53,188 nucleotides of DNA from positions 1 to 53,188 of the forward strand of contig JAFZEX010000005.1 of assembly GCA_017560425.1 (NCBI GenBank), read 5' to 3'. This stretch comes from Alistipes sp. Lineage in GTDB: Bacteria > Bacteroidota > Bacteroidia > Bacteroidales > Rikenellaceae. A program made the translations under genes and the position numbers. The notes under the pieces were generated by a model that saw only the letters and a program-made list of their open reading frames with translations, did no database searches and was not told the origin of the DNA. Of this stretch, positions 36,521 through 45,440 are shown piece after piece. How positions within the stretch are numbered: position 1 is the first letter of the stretch; each line of letters begins with the position of its first letter.

Positions 36521-38276
36521 ATTTAGCGAGTTTGTCGTTTACCAAAGCCTCGATCTTAGTGCGGAACTCCTCGAAACGCTCCGACTTCCACTCTGAGTAG
36601 TTCATCTGACGGAAGAGATAGATAAGCTCCTTGAAGAAGCGTGCACACTCCTCGAAGTCTACCAAGTCAAACGACTTACGGCAAATATCCAATACCATAT
36701 TATACATAAGCTGCTGACGCTCGATAGGACAGTTAGCATCGATATCGTCGAATGCATCCTGCTGCAAGATCACAGAGTCCAACAACTCGCTCTTCCAGAA
36801 ACGCTCGTGGTACTCAACAGGCACACCGTCATCACCCAAGATGTTGATCTGGTCGTTAGCCTCCTTACCACGCTGTACAATAGTCTTACCCTCGTATACT
36901 GCATCTACCCAATTCTTCTCGATATGCTCGTCGAGGTACTCACGGATCTCAGGATACTCCAAATACTTAGAGTAAGAGTCGAGTGGGTCGATAGCTGGGT
37001 AACGCTTAGAGTCGGCACGGCCCTGCGACAAGGCGTAGAAGCAACGTGCAGCCTTCTTTGTAGACTCGGTTACAGGCTCCTTAAGGTTACCACCCGCAGG
37101 AGATACAGTACCAAGGAATGTTACAGAGCCTGTCTCGCCATTGTTAAGCTTAACCAAGCCAGCACGTGAGTAGAAGTTAGAGATGATAGCCGAGAGGTCC
37201 ATAGGGAAGGCATCCTGACCAGGAAGCTCCTCCAAACGGTTAGACATCTCACGCAATGCCTGAGCCCAACGTGATGTAGAGTCAGCCATTACCAACACCT
37301 TCAAGCCCATTGAACGGTAGTACTCACCGATGGTCATTCCTGTGTATACAGATGCCTCACGAGCTGCAACAGGCATGTTAGATGTGTTACAGATGATGAT
37401 TGTACGCTCCATAAGCTTGTGGCCTGTACGTGGGTCCACCAACTCAGGGAACTCTGCGAAGATCTCCACAACCTCGTTAGCACGCTCACCACACGCTACG
37501 ATGATGATAACGTCGGCATCTGCCTGCTTAGAGATAGCGTGCTGAAGCACAGTCTTACCAGCACCGAATGGGCCAGGGATAAAGCCGGTACCACCCTCAG
37601 CCAATGGGTTGAATGTGTCGATAGCACGAACACCTGTTTCCATTACGCGTGATGGACGTGGCTTCTCGGTGTAGCAGCGGATAGCCTGCTTCACTGGCCA
37701 CTTCTGTACCATAGTAATATTATACTCGTTGTTGTCAGAGTCTGTAACAACTGCGATTGTGTCGGTTACCTTGTAAGTACCTGCTGCAACGATGCTCTTA
37801 ACAGTGTAGTTACCCTGCATGATGAATGGCACCATAATCTTGTGCATCACCCACTGCTCCTTAACCTCACCAAGCCAAGCACCAGCCGACACCTTGTCGC
37901 CAACCTGAGCCAATGGCTTGAACTCCCATGTTGCATCGAAGTCGATTGGGTCGGTGATAGAACCACGGTTGATGAACAAGCCGTCCATCTTCTCGAGGTC
38001 GTTCTGAAGACCATCGTAGTTACGTGACAATAGACCTGGAGCAAGTGTAGCCTCGAGCATGTGACCCTCGAACTCCACCTTATCGCCAATCTTCAAGCCA
38101 CGTGTACTATCGTAAACCTGAACATAGGCCTCGTCGCCCATGACCTTGATGACCTCAGCCATCATGCGCGTTTCACCGCAATATACGTAGCATATCTCGT
38201 TCTGAGCTACCGCACCATCAACCTTTGCGATAACGATATTCGAGATAATACCATTTACACGTCCTAAAGTTTTCAT
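36519..38276 (-). CDS. atpA: V-type ATPase catalytic subunit A
   Basis: 585 residues. Catalytic ATP-hydrolysing subunit of the V1 head. Beta-barrel N domain (GRVNGIISNIV), the V-type non-homologous insertion (about 110-190), Walker A GPFGAGKT with Lys241, and the SRWAQALREMSNRLEE and VSPAGGNLKEPVT motifs. It follows the DUF2764 gene by 15 nt. Confidence 0.97.
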   Translation of the reverse strand: MKTLGRVNGIISNIVIAKVDGAVAQNEICYVYCGETRMMAEVIKVMGDEAYVQVYDSTRGLKIGDKVEFEGHMLEATLAPGLLSRNYDGLQNDLEKMDGLFINRGSITDPIDFDATWEFKPLAQVGDKVSAGAWLGEVKEQWVMHKIMVPFIMQGNYTVKSIVAAGTYKVTDTIAVVTDSDNNEYNITMVQKWPVKQAIRCYTEKPRPSRVMETGVRAIDTFNPLAEGGTGFIPGPFGAGKTVLQHAISKQADADVIIIVACGERANEVVEIFAEFPELVDPRTGHKLMERTIIICNTSNMPVAAREASVYTGMTIGEYYRSMGLKVLVMADSTSRWAQALREMSNRLEELPGQDAFPMDLSAIISNFYSRAGLVKLNNGETGSVTFLGTVSPAGGNLKEPVTESTKKAARCFYALSQGRADSKRYPAIDPLDSYSKYLEYPEIREYLDEHIEKNWVDAVYEGKTIVQRGKEANDQINILGDDGVPVEYHERFWKSELLDSVILQQDAFDDIDANCPIERQQLMYNMVLDICRKSFDLVDFEECARFFKELIYLFRQMNYSEWKSERFEEFRTKIEALVNDKLAK

Positions 38277-38291
38277 TAGTTTATTGTAGTT

Positions 38292-39134
38292 TTATTGTTT
38301 TTTTACAAGCTCCTTAGCATCAAGGTCACGCATTAGGCGGTTGAGCATCTCACGGCCAGCCTCAGGCAAGAGAAGCATCCAGCGTGCGATGATATTAACC
38401 CTGATAAGGTATGAGAGTATGAAGTTAATGTTGAAGAAGTCGAACGAGGCAATATCCCATGCCTGCTCCTCACGCACCTTGTCAATCTTGCGCTCCTTCT
38501 CAACAATATTCTTCTCGTCGGAAACGGCTGAAATAACAGCGTCGATGTATTGCAACTCGCCACGAAGACCGAAGTCGGCAGCCGAAGAGCTCTTAAGCTG
38601 CTCGACAACCTCGCCACCGCCCACAACAACATCTGCCACCGCACGACCAGCCTCACGTGCTGCCAATGCCGCAGAGATATTGCGCAAGTTACGGTCGAAC
38701 TCGCCCCATGCCTTGAGGAACGAGCACTTCGACTCAGCAAGGTCACGGTAGTAAGCCTCGAACAAGGCGTGCTCAAATGTGTTGTTAATCACATTATCCT
38801 CGTCACGCTCCTCGTCGTCAGAGGCGTTGAAATACTTAACAACCTTAGCCACGTTTGCCGAAAGCGAGCTATAGTCACGCTCTGCAAACATCTGGGCAAT
38901 CTGCTCACGGCTGAGGTTACCAAGCTCGTTGTGACGCTCACGCTCGGCACGATACGCAATAATGTTCTCGCAATCGTAGTAGGCATAAAGCAAGCTCACA
39001 GCCTCACGATCACGTTTCGTAAGCTCGGCGAGAATCTCGTCTACGATCTCACGAACATTAAAGCCCTTGGTATCTGACTCGAGTGTCCACTCACGCAAGC
39101 CAGCAACCAAATAGTAGTATTCAGTGGAGAACAT
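38292..39134 (-). CDS. DUF2764 V-ATPase-operon protein (possible subunit C/d equivalent)
   Basis: 280 residues, helical, with the DUF2764 start EYYYLVAGLREW. The family is found in V-type ATPase operons of Bacteroidota and sits here between atpE and atpA, where the C (d) subunit gene lies in other V/A-ATPase operons. No catalytic motif; FNINFILSYLIRVNIIARW is a hydrophobic C-terminal helix. Inference: a socket protein linking the central stalk to the membrane ring. Three nt after atpE. Confidence 0.85.
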   Translation of the reverse strand: MFSTEYYYLVAGLREWTLESDTKGFNVREIVDEILAELTKRDREAVSLLYAYYDCENIIAYRAERERHNELGNLSREQIAQMFAERDYSSLSANVAKVVKYFNASDDEERDEDNVINNTFEHALFEAYYRDLAESKCSFLKAWGEFDRNLRNISAALAAREAGRAVADVVVGGGEVVEQLKSSSAADFGLRGELQYIDAVISAVSDEKNIVEKERKIDKVREEQAWDIASFDFFNINFILSYLIRVNIIARWMLLLPEAGREMLNRLMRDLDAKELVKKQ

Positions 39135-39137
39135 GGC

Positions 39138-39749
39138 TTACTTATAAAGCATGTTAGCAACCTTCTCGCGTAGATACTCCTTAAGAAGAGCATCGAAGCT
39201 CTCGTCGGTAAATGAGATGTAGTAGCCACCATCTTTCTCACCCACCTTGAAGCCATTCTTAACCTCTGCAGAGTAGCCTACCTCGACACCAGCCTTAAGC
39301 AATTCCTGTGACTTTGCAGCAACAGCAGCGTCGAACTCAGCACGCTTAGCCTCTGGAAGCAATGCCTTGAGCGAGATATCGCCAGCCTGAGCGTTCCAAT
39401 TCTTAGCAACAGCCAAAAGCATGTCGCTAACAAACTCTGCGTTGATTGCCGCAGCCTTCACTGCCTCGCCTGTAGACTTCATGATGATAGCCTCTGTAAG
39501 CTCTGCCTTAATCTTTGAGAGTGCCTGACGACCAGCAAGGGTAATCTCGGTCATTGCGTTCTTAGCAATATCCTCAGCCTTAGCCTCTGCAGCCTTAGCG
39601 ATAGCCTCAGCCTCAGCCTTAGCCTCTGCAACAATCTTTGCAGCCTCAGCCTTAGCCTCAGCCAAAAGACGCTCAGCCTCCGAACGACCCTTCTCCAAGC
39701 CATCGTTGTAGAGCTTTTGGGTAAGCTCCTGAAGTTTGTTATTCTCCAT
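39138..39749 (-). CDS. atpE: V-type ATPase subunit E (peripheral stalk)
   Basis: 203 residues: a long Ala/Glu/Lys-rich coiled coil (about 5-75, repeated AKAEAEAIAKAAEAKAE pattern) and a globular C-terminal domain (FKVGEKDGGYYISFTDESF, quoted as GGYYISFTDE). Part of the stator. First gene of the operon, about 100 nt after the promoter at 39857-39888. No separate G/H or F subunit gene is visible, so E may pair with itself or with a gene elsewhere. Confidence 0.9.
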   Translation of the reverse strand: MENNKLQELTQKLYNDGLEKGRSEAERLLAEAKAEAAKIVAEAKAEAEAIAKAAEAKAEDIAKNAMTEITLAGRQALSKIKAELTEAIIMKSTGEAVKAAAINAEFVSDMLLAVAKNWNAQAGDISLKALLPEAKRAEFDAAVAAKSQELLKAGVEVGYSAEVKNGFKVGEKDGGYYISFTDESFDALLKEYLREKVANMLYK

Positions 39750-39856
39750 AGTTTTTAGATTTTTTTAAGTTTATTTTATCCTATATTTTTCTTATTTTTT
39801 CGTCTCAATTTCTTTGAAATTATACCCACTCGGAGCAACCTTTCAAAAAATTCTCA

Positions 39857-39888
39857 CAAATGTATAAAATAATTTTGATATTATCAAA
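39857..39888 (-). promoter_or_regulatory. Promoter of the V-ATPase operon
   Basis: On the minus strand TTTG (39888-39885), 20 nt, TACATTTG (39864-39857): an exact consensus match. The leader is about 100 nt and AT-rich. Confidence 0.75.
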
Positions 39889-39958
39889 GCCCCAAACTAC
39901 ATTTTTTTGCGCCATTTATCAACAATTCTCAACATTTGAAATAATCTTCGTCGAGGTG

Positions 39959-39988
39959 TTGCGATTTAGAATATAATTACTAACTTTG
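39959..39988 (+). promoter_or_regulatory. Promoter for the ROK gene, nearly leaderless
   Basis: TTG (39959-39961), 19 nt, TAACTTTG (39981-39988). The -7 box covers the first in-frame ATG (39986) and ends 6 nt before the ATG at 39995. Confidence 0.6.
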
Positions 39989-39994
39989 CCTATC

Positions 39995-41089
39995 ATGAAA
40001 CAGCAAGACAATTCTCAGAAAATAGTTGTAACGCTCGATGCGGGCGGTACAAACTTTGTGTTTGGTGCTATGTGCAACGGCAAGCCTATCGGCGAGAGCC
40101 TCACACTACCATCTATGGCACATGACTTAGACTTGTGTCTAAGCACCCTTATTCGTGGTTTCGAGCAGACAATCAGCTCACTACCCTACGCTCCTGTGGC
40201 TATCAGCTTCGCCTTTCCTGGCCCTGCCGACTACCGCAATGGAGTGATTGGCGGTTACTTGCCCAACTTCCCATCGTTCCGTGATGGCGTGGCACTCGGC
40301 CCTATGCTCGAGGAGCACTTCGGCATTCCTGTGTTTATCAACAACGACGCTGACTTGTTTGCCTATGGCGAGGCTATGGGTGGCGCCCTACCTCGCATCA
40401 ACCACATGCTCGAGGAGGCGGGCTCGGATAAGCGCTACCGCAACCTTCTCGGATTTACGTTTGGTACAGGCTTCGGCTTTGGCTTTGTGATGGACGGCAG
40501 ACTAAACCTTGGCGACAACTCATGCGTCGAGACCTTCTGTCTTAAGCACCGTGACCACCCCGAATTTATCGTTGAGGACGGCATCGCTATTCGTGCCGTG
40601 AAGCGTGTCTATCGTGAGCTTTCGGGCGACGAGCGAGAGCTTGAGCCTAAGGATATCTACAACATCGCTGAGGGTACACTCGAGGGCAACACCGAGGCTG
40701 CCAAGGAGGCATTTGCAACGCAGGGTCGTGTAGCGGGTGATGCCATGGCTACTGCCGTGACGCTTATGGACGGTGTGATAGTTATTGGCGGTGGCTTAGC
40801 AGGTGCTTCTAAGTACTTCATGCCAGCTCTGTTGGAGGAGATGCGCTCAAAGATTAAGACCATGTCGGGCGACACACTCAATCGTGTGCAGATGAACGTA
40901 TACAATCTCGACGATAAGGCTGAGTTCGAGCAGTTTGCACGTGGCAACTCAACAAAAATCAAGGTATATGGCAGCGATAAATATGTCACCTACGACCCTG
41001 AGAAACGTGTGGGCATAACAATATCGGACATTGGCGCAAGCAATGCCGTTTCGTTGGGTGCATATCTCTATGCGATAGACAATATTTAA
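39995..41089 (+). CDS. ROK-family protein without the zinc motif (putative sugar kinase)
   Basis: 364 residues from the ATG at 39995; the ATG at 39986 lies in the promoter. Actin-like ATPase fold: phosphate loop DAGGTNFVFG near the N terminus, catalytic Asp region FINNDADLFAYGE, GFTFGTGFGFGF, and a late GGGLAGASKYF adenosine motif. The usual ROK ExGH and CxCGxxGC zinc motifs are missing; SCVETFCLKHRDHPE is in that place. Probably a sugar kinase, substrate unknown. Convergent with the class IV aminotransferase-like gene with only 13 nt and no terminator between. Confidence 0.8.
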   Translation: MKQQDNSQKIVVTLDAGGTNFVFGAMCNGKPIGESLTLPSMAHDLDLCLSTLIRGFEQTISSLPYAPVAISFAFPGPADYRNGVIGGYLPNFPSFRDGVALGPMLEEHFGIPVFINNDADLFAYGEAMGGALPRINHMLEEAGSDKRYRNLLGFTFGTGFGFGFVMDGRLNLGDNSCVETFCLKHRDHPEFIVEDGIAIRAVKRVYRELSGDERELEPKDIYNIAEGTLEGNTEAAKEAFATQGRVAGDAMATAVTLMDGVIVIGGGLAGASKYFMPALLEEMRSKIKTMSGDTLNRVQMNVYNLDDKAEFEQFARGNSTKIKVYGSDKYVTYDPEKRVGITISDIGASNAVSLGAYLYAIDNI

Positions 41090-41102
41090 GGATAAATTTA
41101 GA

Positions 41103-41867
41103 TTAGATCTTAGGCTCCATCACCGTGGCTATGCGAGTAGTTACTGAGGATAGGAGCCTATGATTTTTTATGCTCGCATAGGAGGTGATGCCCATGATGT
41201 CGGCAACAAACATCTCGTCAATGAGCTCCAATGCCCACTCGGGAATATCTCGCACTAAGAGCCTTTGCCCAACCTTCTCGATGGCACGCGCCACCACGCC
41301 ATACTCCACCGACTCATGCTCCGAAGGGGTGAACCAAGCACCTTTATAATAGACAAATATTGGACACCAGGGGCGGCTGATGAGATTACCTTCGGCATCG
41401 ACCCACACGGCAGAATTTCCGCCATGCATCTTAACCTGGCAGTTAGCCATCTCGTCGAGCGCAACGCTTGCCGATGTCTGCGCCACGGAGGTGGGTGCAT
41501 TCATCGCCAACACCACACCGATATCACGCTTAGCACGCATATAACCGCCACAGCCAAACGTAGGGCTCTCAACCTCGAACGATAGCGATGCCGACGAGTC
41601 GAGGCGCATGACCACAGGAACACTAAACCTACCACCCACAAACGACAGCTCAACAAGGCGACTGATGATGCGCTCTGCATCCTTAACGCCGATAACCGAG
41701 GCAAAGCCAAATTTATTTTCCGACTCACGACGCAGAACGTCGATATGTGCCTCGAGGTTATAGGCAACACCCTCGAGCGTATGTATTCGTTGCATGACAT
41801 AGGGCCTCGGCAGTCGAAGCTCCGATGCCTCGACCACACGACCATCAACCCATGCAAGCAACCTCAT
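41103..41867 (-). CDS. Class IV aminotransferase-like protein (PLP, BCAT/DAAT fold)
   Basis: 254 residues resembling the branched-chain/D-amino-acid aminotransferase and aminodeoxychorismate lyase fold: VWVDAEGNLIS, IFVYYKGAWFTPSEHESVEYGVVARA (quoted as GAWFTPSEHESVEYG) and LIDEMFVADIMGITSY match the family order. The PLP lysine is likely the one in CQVKMHGGNSAVW, but the region is divergent, so activity is uncertain. Two nt after holA and last in the murB-tilS-holA run. Confidence 0.6.
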   Translation of the reverse strand: MRLLAWVDGRVVEASELRLPRPYVMQRIHTLEGVAYNLEAHIDVLRRESENKFGFASVIGVKDAERIISRLVELSFVGGRFSVPVVMRLDSSASLSFEVESPTFGCGGYMRAKRDIGVVLAMNAPTSVAQTSASVALDEMANCQVKMHGGNSAVWVDAEGNLISRPWCPIFVYYKGAWFTPSEHESVEYGVVARAIEKVGQRLLVRDIPEWALELIDEMFVADIMGITSYASIKNHRLLSSVTTRIATVMEPKI

Positions 41868-41869
41868 AA

Positions 41870-42955
41870 TTAGCGACTTGTAAAGATTTTAAGTAATAGC
41901 TCCTTGAGAAGTTCACCACCATCAAGACCACCGCTATCTATACCCTTGCTCTTAGCGTCATACTCACGCAAGAGGCCGAGAATGGCAAACACACGGCGAT
42001 TATCCCAGCGACCGATGTTCGCCTTAAGCTCGTTGAGAGCAAACCTATTATTCGCCCTCACGGCACGCATAAGCTCCATCTCGCCAGGCAAGGCGATACC
42101 CTGTCGGCGCTGCTGCCAAAGCAGGTAGTTGAACAAGAACAACTGCTGGAAGAGCGAGAAGAGGACATTTATAGTTAGCGTAATAGGATAGCTCTTGGGA
42201 TTGTGTCCGAAGTGGTCGGCAATGCGCATGGCACGTGCCACATCTTGCTTGAGCACAGCATCGTTGAGCTCGTAGGTATTAAACTCCTTCGAAAGGCCGA
42301 TATACTGCTCGATATGACTATCGGTGATGGTGCGCTCAGTTTCGGGCAACGACACCGATAGCTTCTTGACCTCCTGCGCCATGCGTGAGAGATCCATACC
42401 AACGTGCTCCTTGAGCATAGCCATAGCCTTGGCACTAATCTTAAAGCCACACGAGGCGATATAGTTGTTTAGCCACGAATCGACCTCATAGTCACGAGGG
42501 CGCAACGACTCGAACACCACACCATTCTTCTGACAGCTCTTATAGAACGAGGTACGCTTGTCTATGCCTTTACCCTGCTCTTTATTCTTGTAGCAGACAA
42601 TAAGAATCGTCGTTGGCTGAGGTGACGAGGTGTAGTGGTTTAGTCCGTCGAGCTTCTGCATCTGCTGTGCCTCACGCACGATGACGACTTGATATGACCC
42701 CATCATTGGTAGCTGACGGCAGAGGTTTACCACAGCGCCAGCATCGGTGTCGAGGCCATAGACCGTAATCTGGTTAAAGGCACGCTCTGCCTCGTTAAGA
42801 ATGCTATCAGCCAAGGCATCGCAGATGGCATCGATAAAGAAGCCCTCGTCGCCCGTGAGCAGATAGATGGGCTGAAAGCGGCGTGCCGAGATGTCGGACA
42901 TGATAGCCGAGTACTCCGCAACGCAGTCTACAAATTTCGCTGTTGTCTTAGCCAT
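41870..42955 (-). CDS. holA: DNA polymerase III delta subunit
   Basis: 361 residues. Clamp-loader subunit that opens the sliding clamp. Domain I motif PIYLLTGDEGFFIDAI near residue 30, followed by ATTP-like VVIVREAQQM, a central helical linker (WLNNYIASCGFKIS) and C-terminal collar domain (FALNELKANI region). Low conservation is normal for this family. Between tilS (21-nt gap) and the aminotransferase-like gene on the minus strand. Confidence 0.9.
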   Translation of the reverse strand: MAKTTAKFVDCVAEYSAIMSDISARRFQPIYLLTGDEGFFIDAICDALADSILNEAERAFNQITVYGLDTDAGAVVNLCRQLPMMGSYQVVIVREAQQMQKLDGLNHYTSSPQPTTILIVCYKNKEQGKGIDKRTSFYKSCQKNGVVFESLRPRDYEVDSWLNNYIASCGFKISAKAMAMLKEHVGMDLSRMAQEVKKLSVSLPETERTITDSHIEQYIGLSKEFNTYELNDAVLKQDVARAMRIADHFGHNPKSYPITLTINVLFSLFQQLFLFNYLLWQQRRQGIALPGEMELMRAVRANNRFALNELKANIGRWDNRRVFAILGLLREYDAKSKGIDSGGLDGGELLKELLLKIFTSR

Positions 42956-42976
42956 AGCAACACCCTATTATATATA

Positions 42977-44332
42977 TTATATATTATCACGCACGATGCG
43001 CAATACACGCTCGGTACGTTTAGTAACTGCAAATCTATCGTCGAGACGACGACCCACAACCCAGACGATGTCGTCGCCCGAGAGTAGCACAAATTGGCGA
43101 CTCTTCTGCGCCATACTCACCTTCTTGTCGATAAGGTAGTCACTAATCTTCTTGCGGCCACTCATGCCGAATGGCTGGAACCAATCGCCCTCACGCCAGC
43201 GACGCAAGCGAAGTGGATATTTCAACTTGTCGGCATCGATAAGCGCCACATTCTCGCCCTGGTCGAGGGTATCTATAAAGTCGATATCGCAATACTGATA
43301 GTAGAGCACCGAGCCACCAACATATGAGCGCAATGTGCGACGCTCAACCACGACCTCGCAGTCGTCGTCCTCGGCAATTGGCGACACGACAATATCGCCA
43401 CGATCGACCACAGCAACCCACTCACGAGCGTAGAACCTACGACCCGTAGAGTTGTTATCCAACGCATGACACAGCGCATCGACAACATCGCCCTTGAAGC
43501 CATACTCCTCGCTCAAAATCTCGTAGATGACGAAGTTGCGGGGCAACGAAGGGTTGATGCTCTGCACCTTGATGGTGCGAATGTTGCCATCTTGCTCGAT
43601 GACATCACGCTTGATGATGCTCATTGCCGAGGAGATGAAGTCCTGAGCCTGGCTTAGGCGTGACACGTTGCGACGCATGATGGTGGTAAACTGAGGAGTA
43701 ATCTCCTTGAGCATCGGGATAAGGCCGATACGCACCTTGTTGCGCAGATACTTTGTCGAGCGGTTTGACGAGTCCTCACGGAAGGGAATACGGTGGGCTA
43801 CGGCGTAGTCGTGAATCTCCTTGCGGTTGGTGAACATCAGCGGGCGCACGATGCGTCCCACATGGTTGTTGATACCCGTCAAGCCACGAAGGCCTGTGCC
43901 TCGCAGCATATTGATAAAGAATGTCTCGATTGAGTCGTTGATGTGGTGGGCAATGGCAATCACGGTGTAGCCATGCTCGTCGCAGAGCTCACGAAACCAT
44001 GCATAGCGCAGACGGCGGGCAGCCATCTCCATCGACTCGCCCGTGCGCTCCATCTCGGCAGTGGTGTCGAAACGCTTATTAAAGAACTCGACACCGAGGC
44101 GTGTTGCCTCGTGCTCAACGAGAAGTTCGTCCTCGTCGCTCTCCTTGCCACGTAGCTGGAAGTTGCAGTGTGCTACGCCAAACCTATATCCCGCAGCCGC
44201 CGTGAGCGACATGAGCACCATGGAGTCTACACCTCCTGATACCGTTAGCAAGATTTTATCGTCGTGTGTGAATAGCTCGTTGTCGGCTACATACTTCTCG
44301 AACTCGTCGAGCAGAAACAATCCCTCTTTCAC
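42977..44332 (-). CDS. tilS: tRNA(Ile)-lysidine synthase
   Basis: Attaches lysine to C34 of tRNA-Ile(CAU) so it reads AUA; essential in most bacteria. 451 residues. PP-loop SGGVDS at 32-37, HCNFQLRGKESDEDE, and AIAHHINDSIETFFINMLRGTGLRGL (quoted as HHINDSIETFF). C-terminal substrate domain (about 300-451) with GMSGRKKISDYLIDKK. Starts 2 nt after the murB stop. Confidence 0.96.
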   Translation of the reverse strand: MKEGLFLLDEFEKYVADNELFTHDDKILLTVSGGVDSMVLMSLTAAAGYRFGVAHCNFQLRGKESDEDELLVEHEATRLGVEFFNKRFDTTAEMERTGESMEMAARRLRYAWFRELCDEHGYTVIAIAHHINDSIETFFINMLRGTGLRGLTGINNHVGRIVRPLMFTNRKEIHDYAVAHRIPFREDSSNRSTKYLRNKVRIGLIPMLKEITPQFTTIMRRNVSRLSQAQDFISSAMSIIKRDVIEQDGNIRTIKVQSINPSLPRNFVIYEILSEEYGFKGDVVDALCHALDNNSTGRRFYAREWVAVVDRGDIVVSPIAEDDDCEVVVERRTLRSYVGGSVLYYQYCDIDFIDTLDQGENVALIDADKLKYPLRLRRWREGDWFQPFGMSGRKKISDYLIDKKVSMAQKSRQFVLLSGDDIVWVVGRRLDDRFAVTKRTERVLRIVRDNI

Positions 44333-44334
44333 TC

Positions 44335-45348
44335 CTACAAAACATTAACCTCAGGCGATATCTCAACGCCAAAATTCTCCTTCACCTTACCGCACACATA
44401 TCCTGCCAAGCGCATAACATCGCCACCCGTAGCACCGCCATGATTAACCAAGACGAGTGCCTGACGGTCGTGAACGCCAACCGAACCATCACAATAGCCC
44501 TTCAAGCCCGACTTGTCGATAAGCCAGCCGGCAGCGAGCTTAACATGGTCGTCGTCGCCCGGAACAGCATAGCGTGGCATCTCGGGATACTTTGCCAAGA
44601 GCTCGTCGGCAACACTGCGCTCGACGATAGGGTTCTTAAAGAAGCTACCAGCATTGCCCAACACCTTAGGGTCGGGAAGCTTACGTGAGCGGATAGCGCA
44701 GATGGCATCACGGATATTGCGAAGCGAAGCACCGCCACGGCTCTCGACCTCCGAGATAACATCTCCATAGCCAAGGTTTGGCTTAGGCTCTCGCTGAAGT
44801 CTAAACTCCACAGCAAGGATAATGACACGTCCTTTGAGCTCCTGCTTAAAGATGCTCTCACGGTAGGCAAACCTACACTCCTCATTGCGAAGGCGAACAA
44901 CCGTGCGGCTCTCCACGTCGAAATACTCGACTATGGTGATAGCATCCTTAGCCTCGGCACCATAAGCACCGATATTCTGCACGGGGGCAGCGCCCACAGA
45001 GCTTGGAATAGCCGACAGATTCTCGATACCCCACAACCCCTCGTTCACACTCCACTCGACAAGCGTATCCCAATCGTGACCAGCCTCGGCACGAAGCTCG
45101 ACATAGTCGTCGGTAGAGGCGAGAATGGTGCGCTCACGATTTACGGGCGTAAACAACACGCCGTCGTAGTCCTGCATAAAGAGAGTGTTGTTACCTGCGC
45201 CAAGGACATACCATTTTGCGGGATTATGCTCCTCGAAGTAGGCACGCAAATCCTCGGCACACTCGAACTCAACAAGAGTCTTAGCCTGCTGCTCGACGCC
45301 AAAGCTGTTGCGTGAAGCGAGGCTTATGTTTGAATATATTCGTTTCAT
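44335..45348 (-). CDS. murB: UDP-N-acetylenolpyruvoylglucosamine reductase
   Basis: FAD enzyme making UDP-MurNAc for peptidoglycan. 337 residues, type I form: SRNSFGVEQQA start, FAD motif VLGAGNNTLF, AIPSSVGAAPVQNIGAYGAE, and catalytic Ser in LGNAGSFFKNP with the C-terminal Glu in GVEISPEVNVL. First gene of the murB-tilS-holA-aminotransferase run; promoter box just upstream. Confidence 0.97.
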   Translation of the reverse strand: MKRIYSNISLASRNSFGVEQQAKTLVEFECAEDLRAYFEEHNPAKWYVLGAGNNTLFMQDYDGVLFTPVNRERTILASTDDYVELRAEAGHDWDTLVEWSVNEGLWGIENLSAIPSSVGAAPVQNIGAYGAEAKDAITIVEYFDVESRTVVRLRNEECRFAYRESIFKQELKGRVIILAVEFRLQREPKPNLGYGDVISEVESRGGASLRNIRDAICAIRSRKLPDPKVLGNAGSFFKNPIVERSVADELLAKYPEMPRYAVPGDDDHVKLAAGWLIDKSGLKGYCDGSVGVHDRQALVLVNHGGATGGDVMRLAGYVCGKVKENFGVEISPEVNVL

Positions 45349-45381
45349 ATTGCAAATATAAAAAAAATTTTGCTAACTTTG
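45349..45381 (+). promoter_or_regulatory. Promoter for the DUF4301 gene
   Basis: ATTG (45349-45352), 21 nt, TAACTTTG (45374-45381), about 55 nt before the expected start codon. It overlaps the divergent murB promoter. Confidence 0.55.
45353..45360 (-). promoter_or_regulatory. Promoter -7 box for murB
   Basis: TATATTTG on the minus strand, 5 nt before the murB ATG; weak -33. It lies within the divergent DUF4301 promoter. Confidence 0.4.
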
Positions 45382-45440
45382 AGTTTTGAAACGATAATTA
45401 CGTCGTATAAGCCATAAAAACAACTAAAATTAGAGATACC

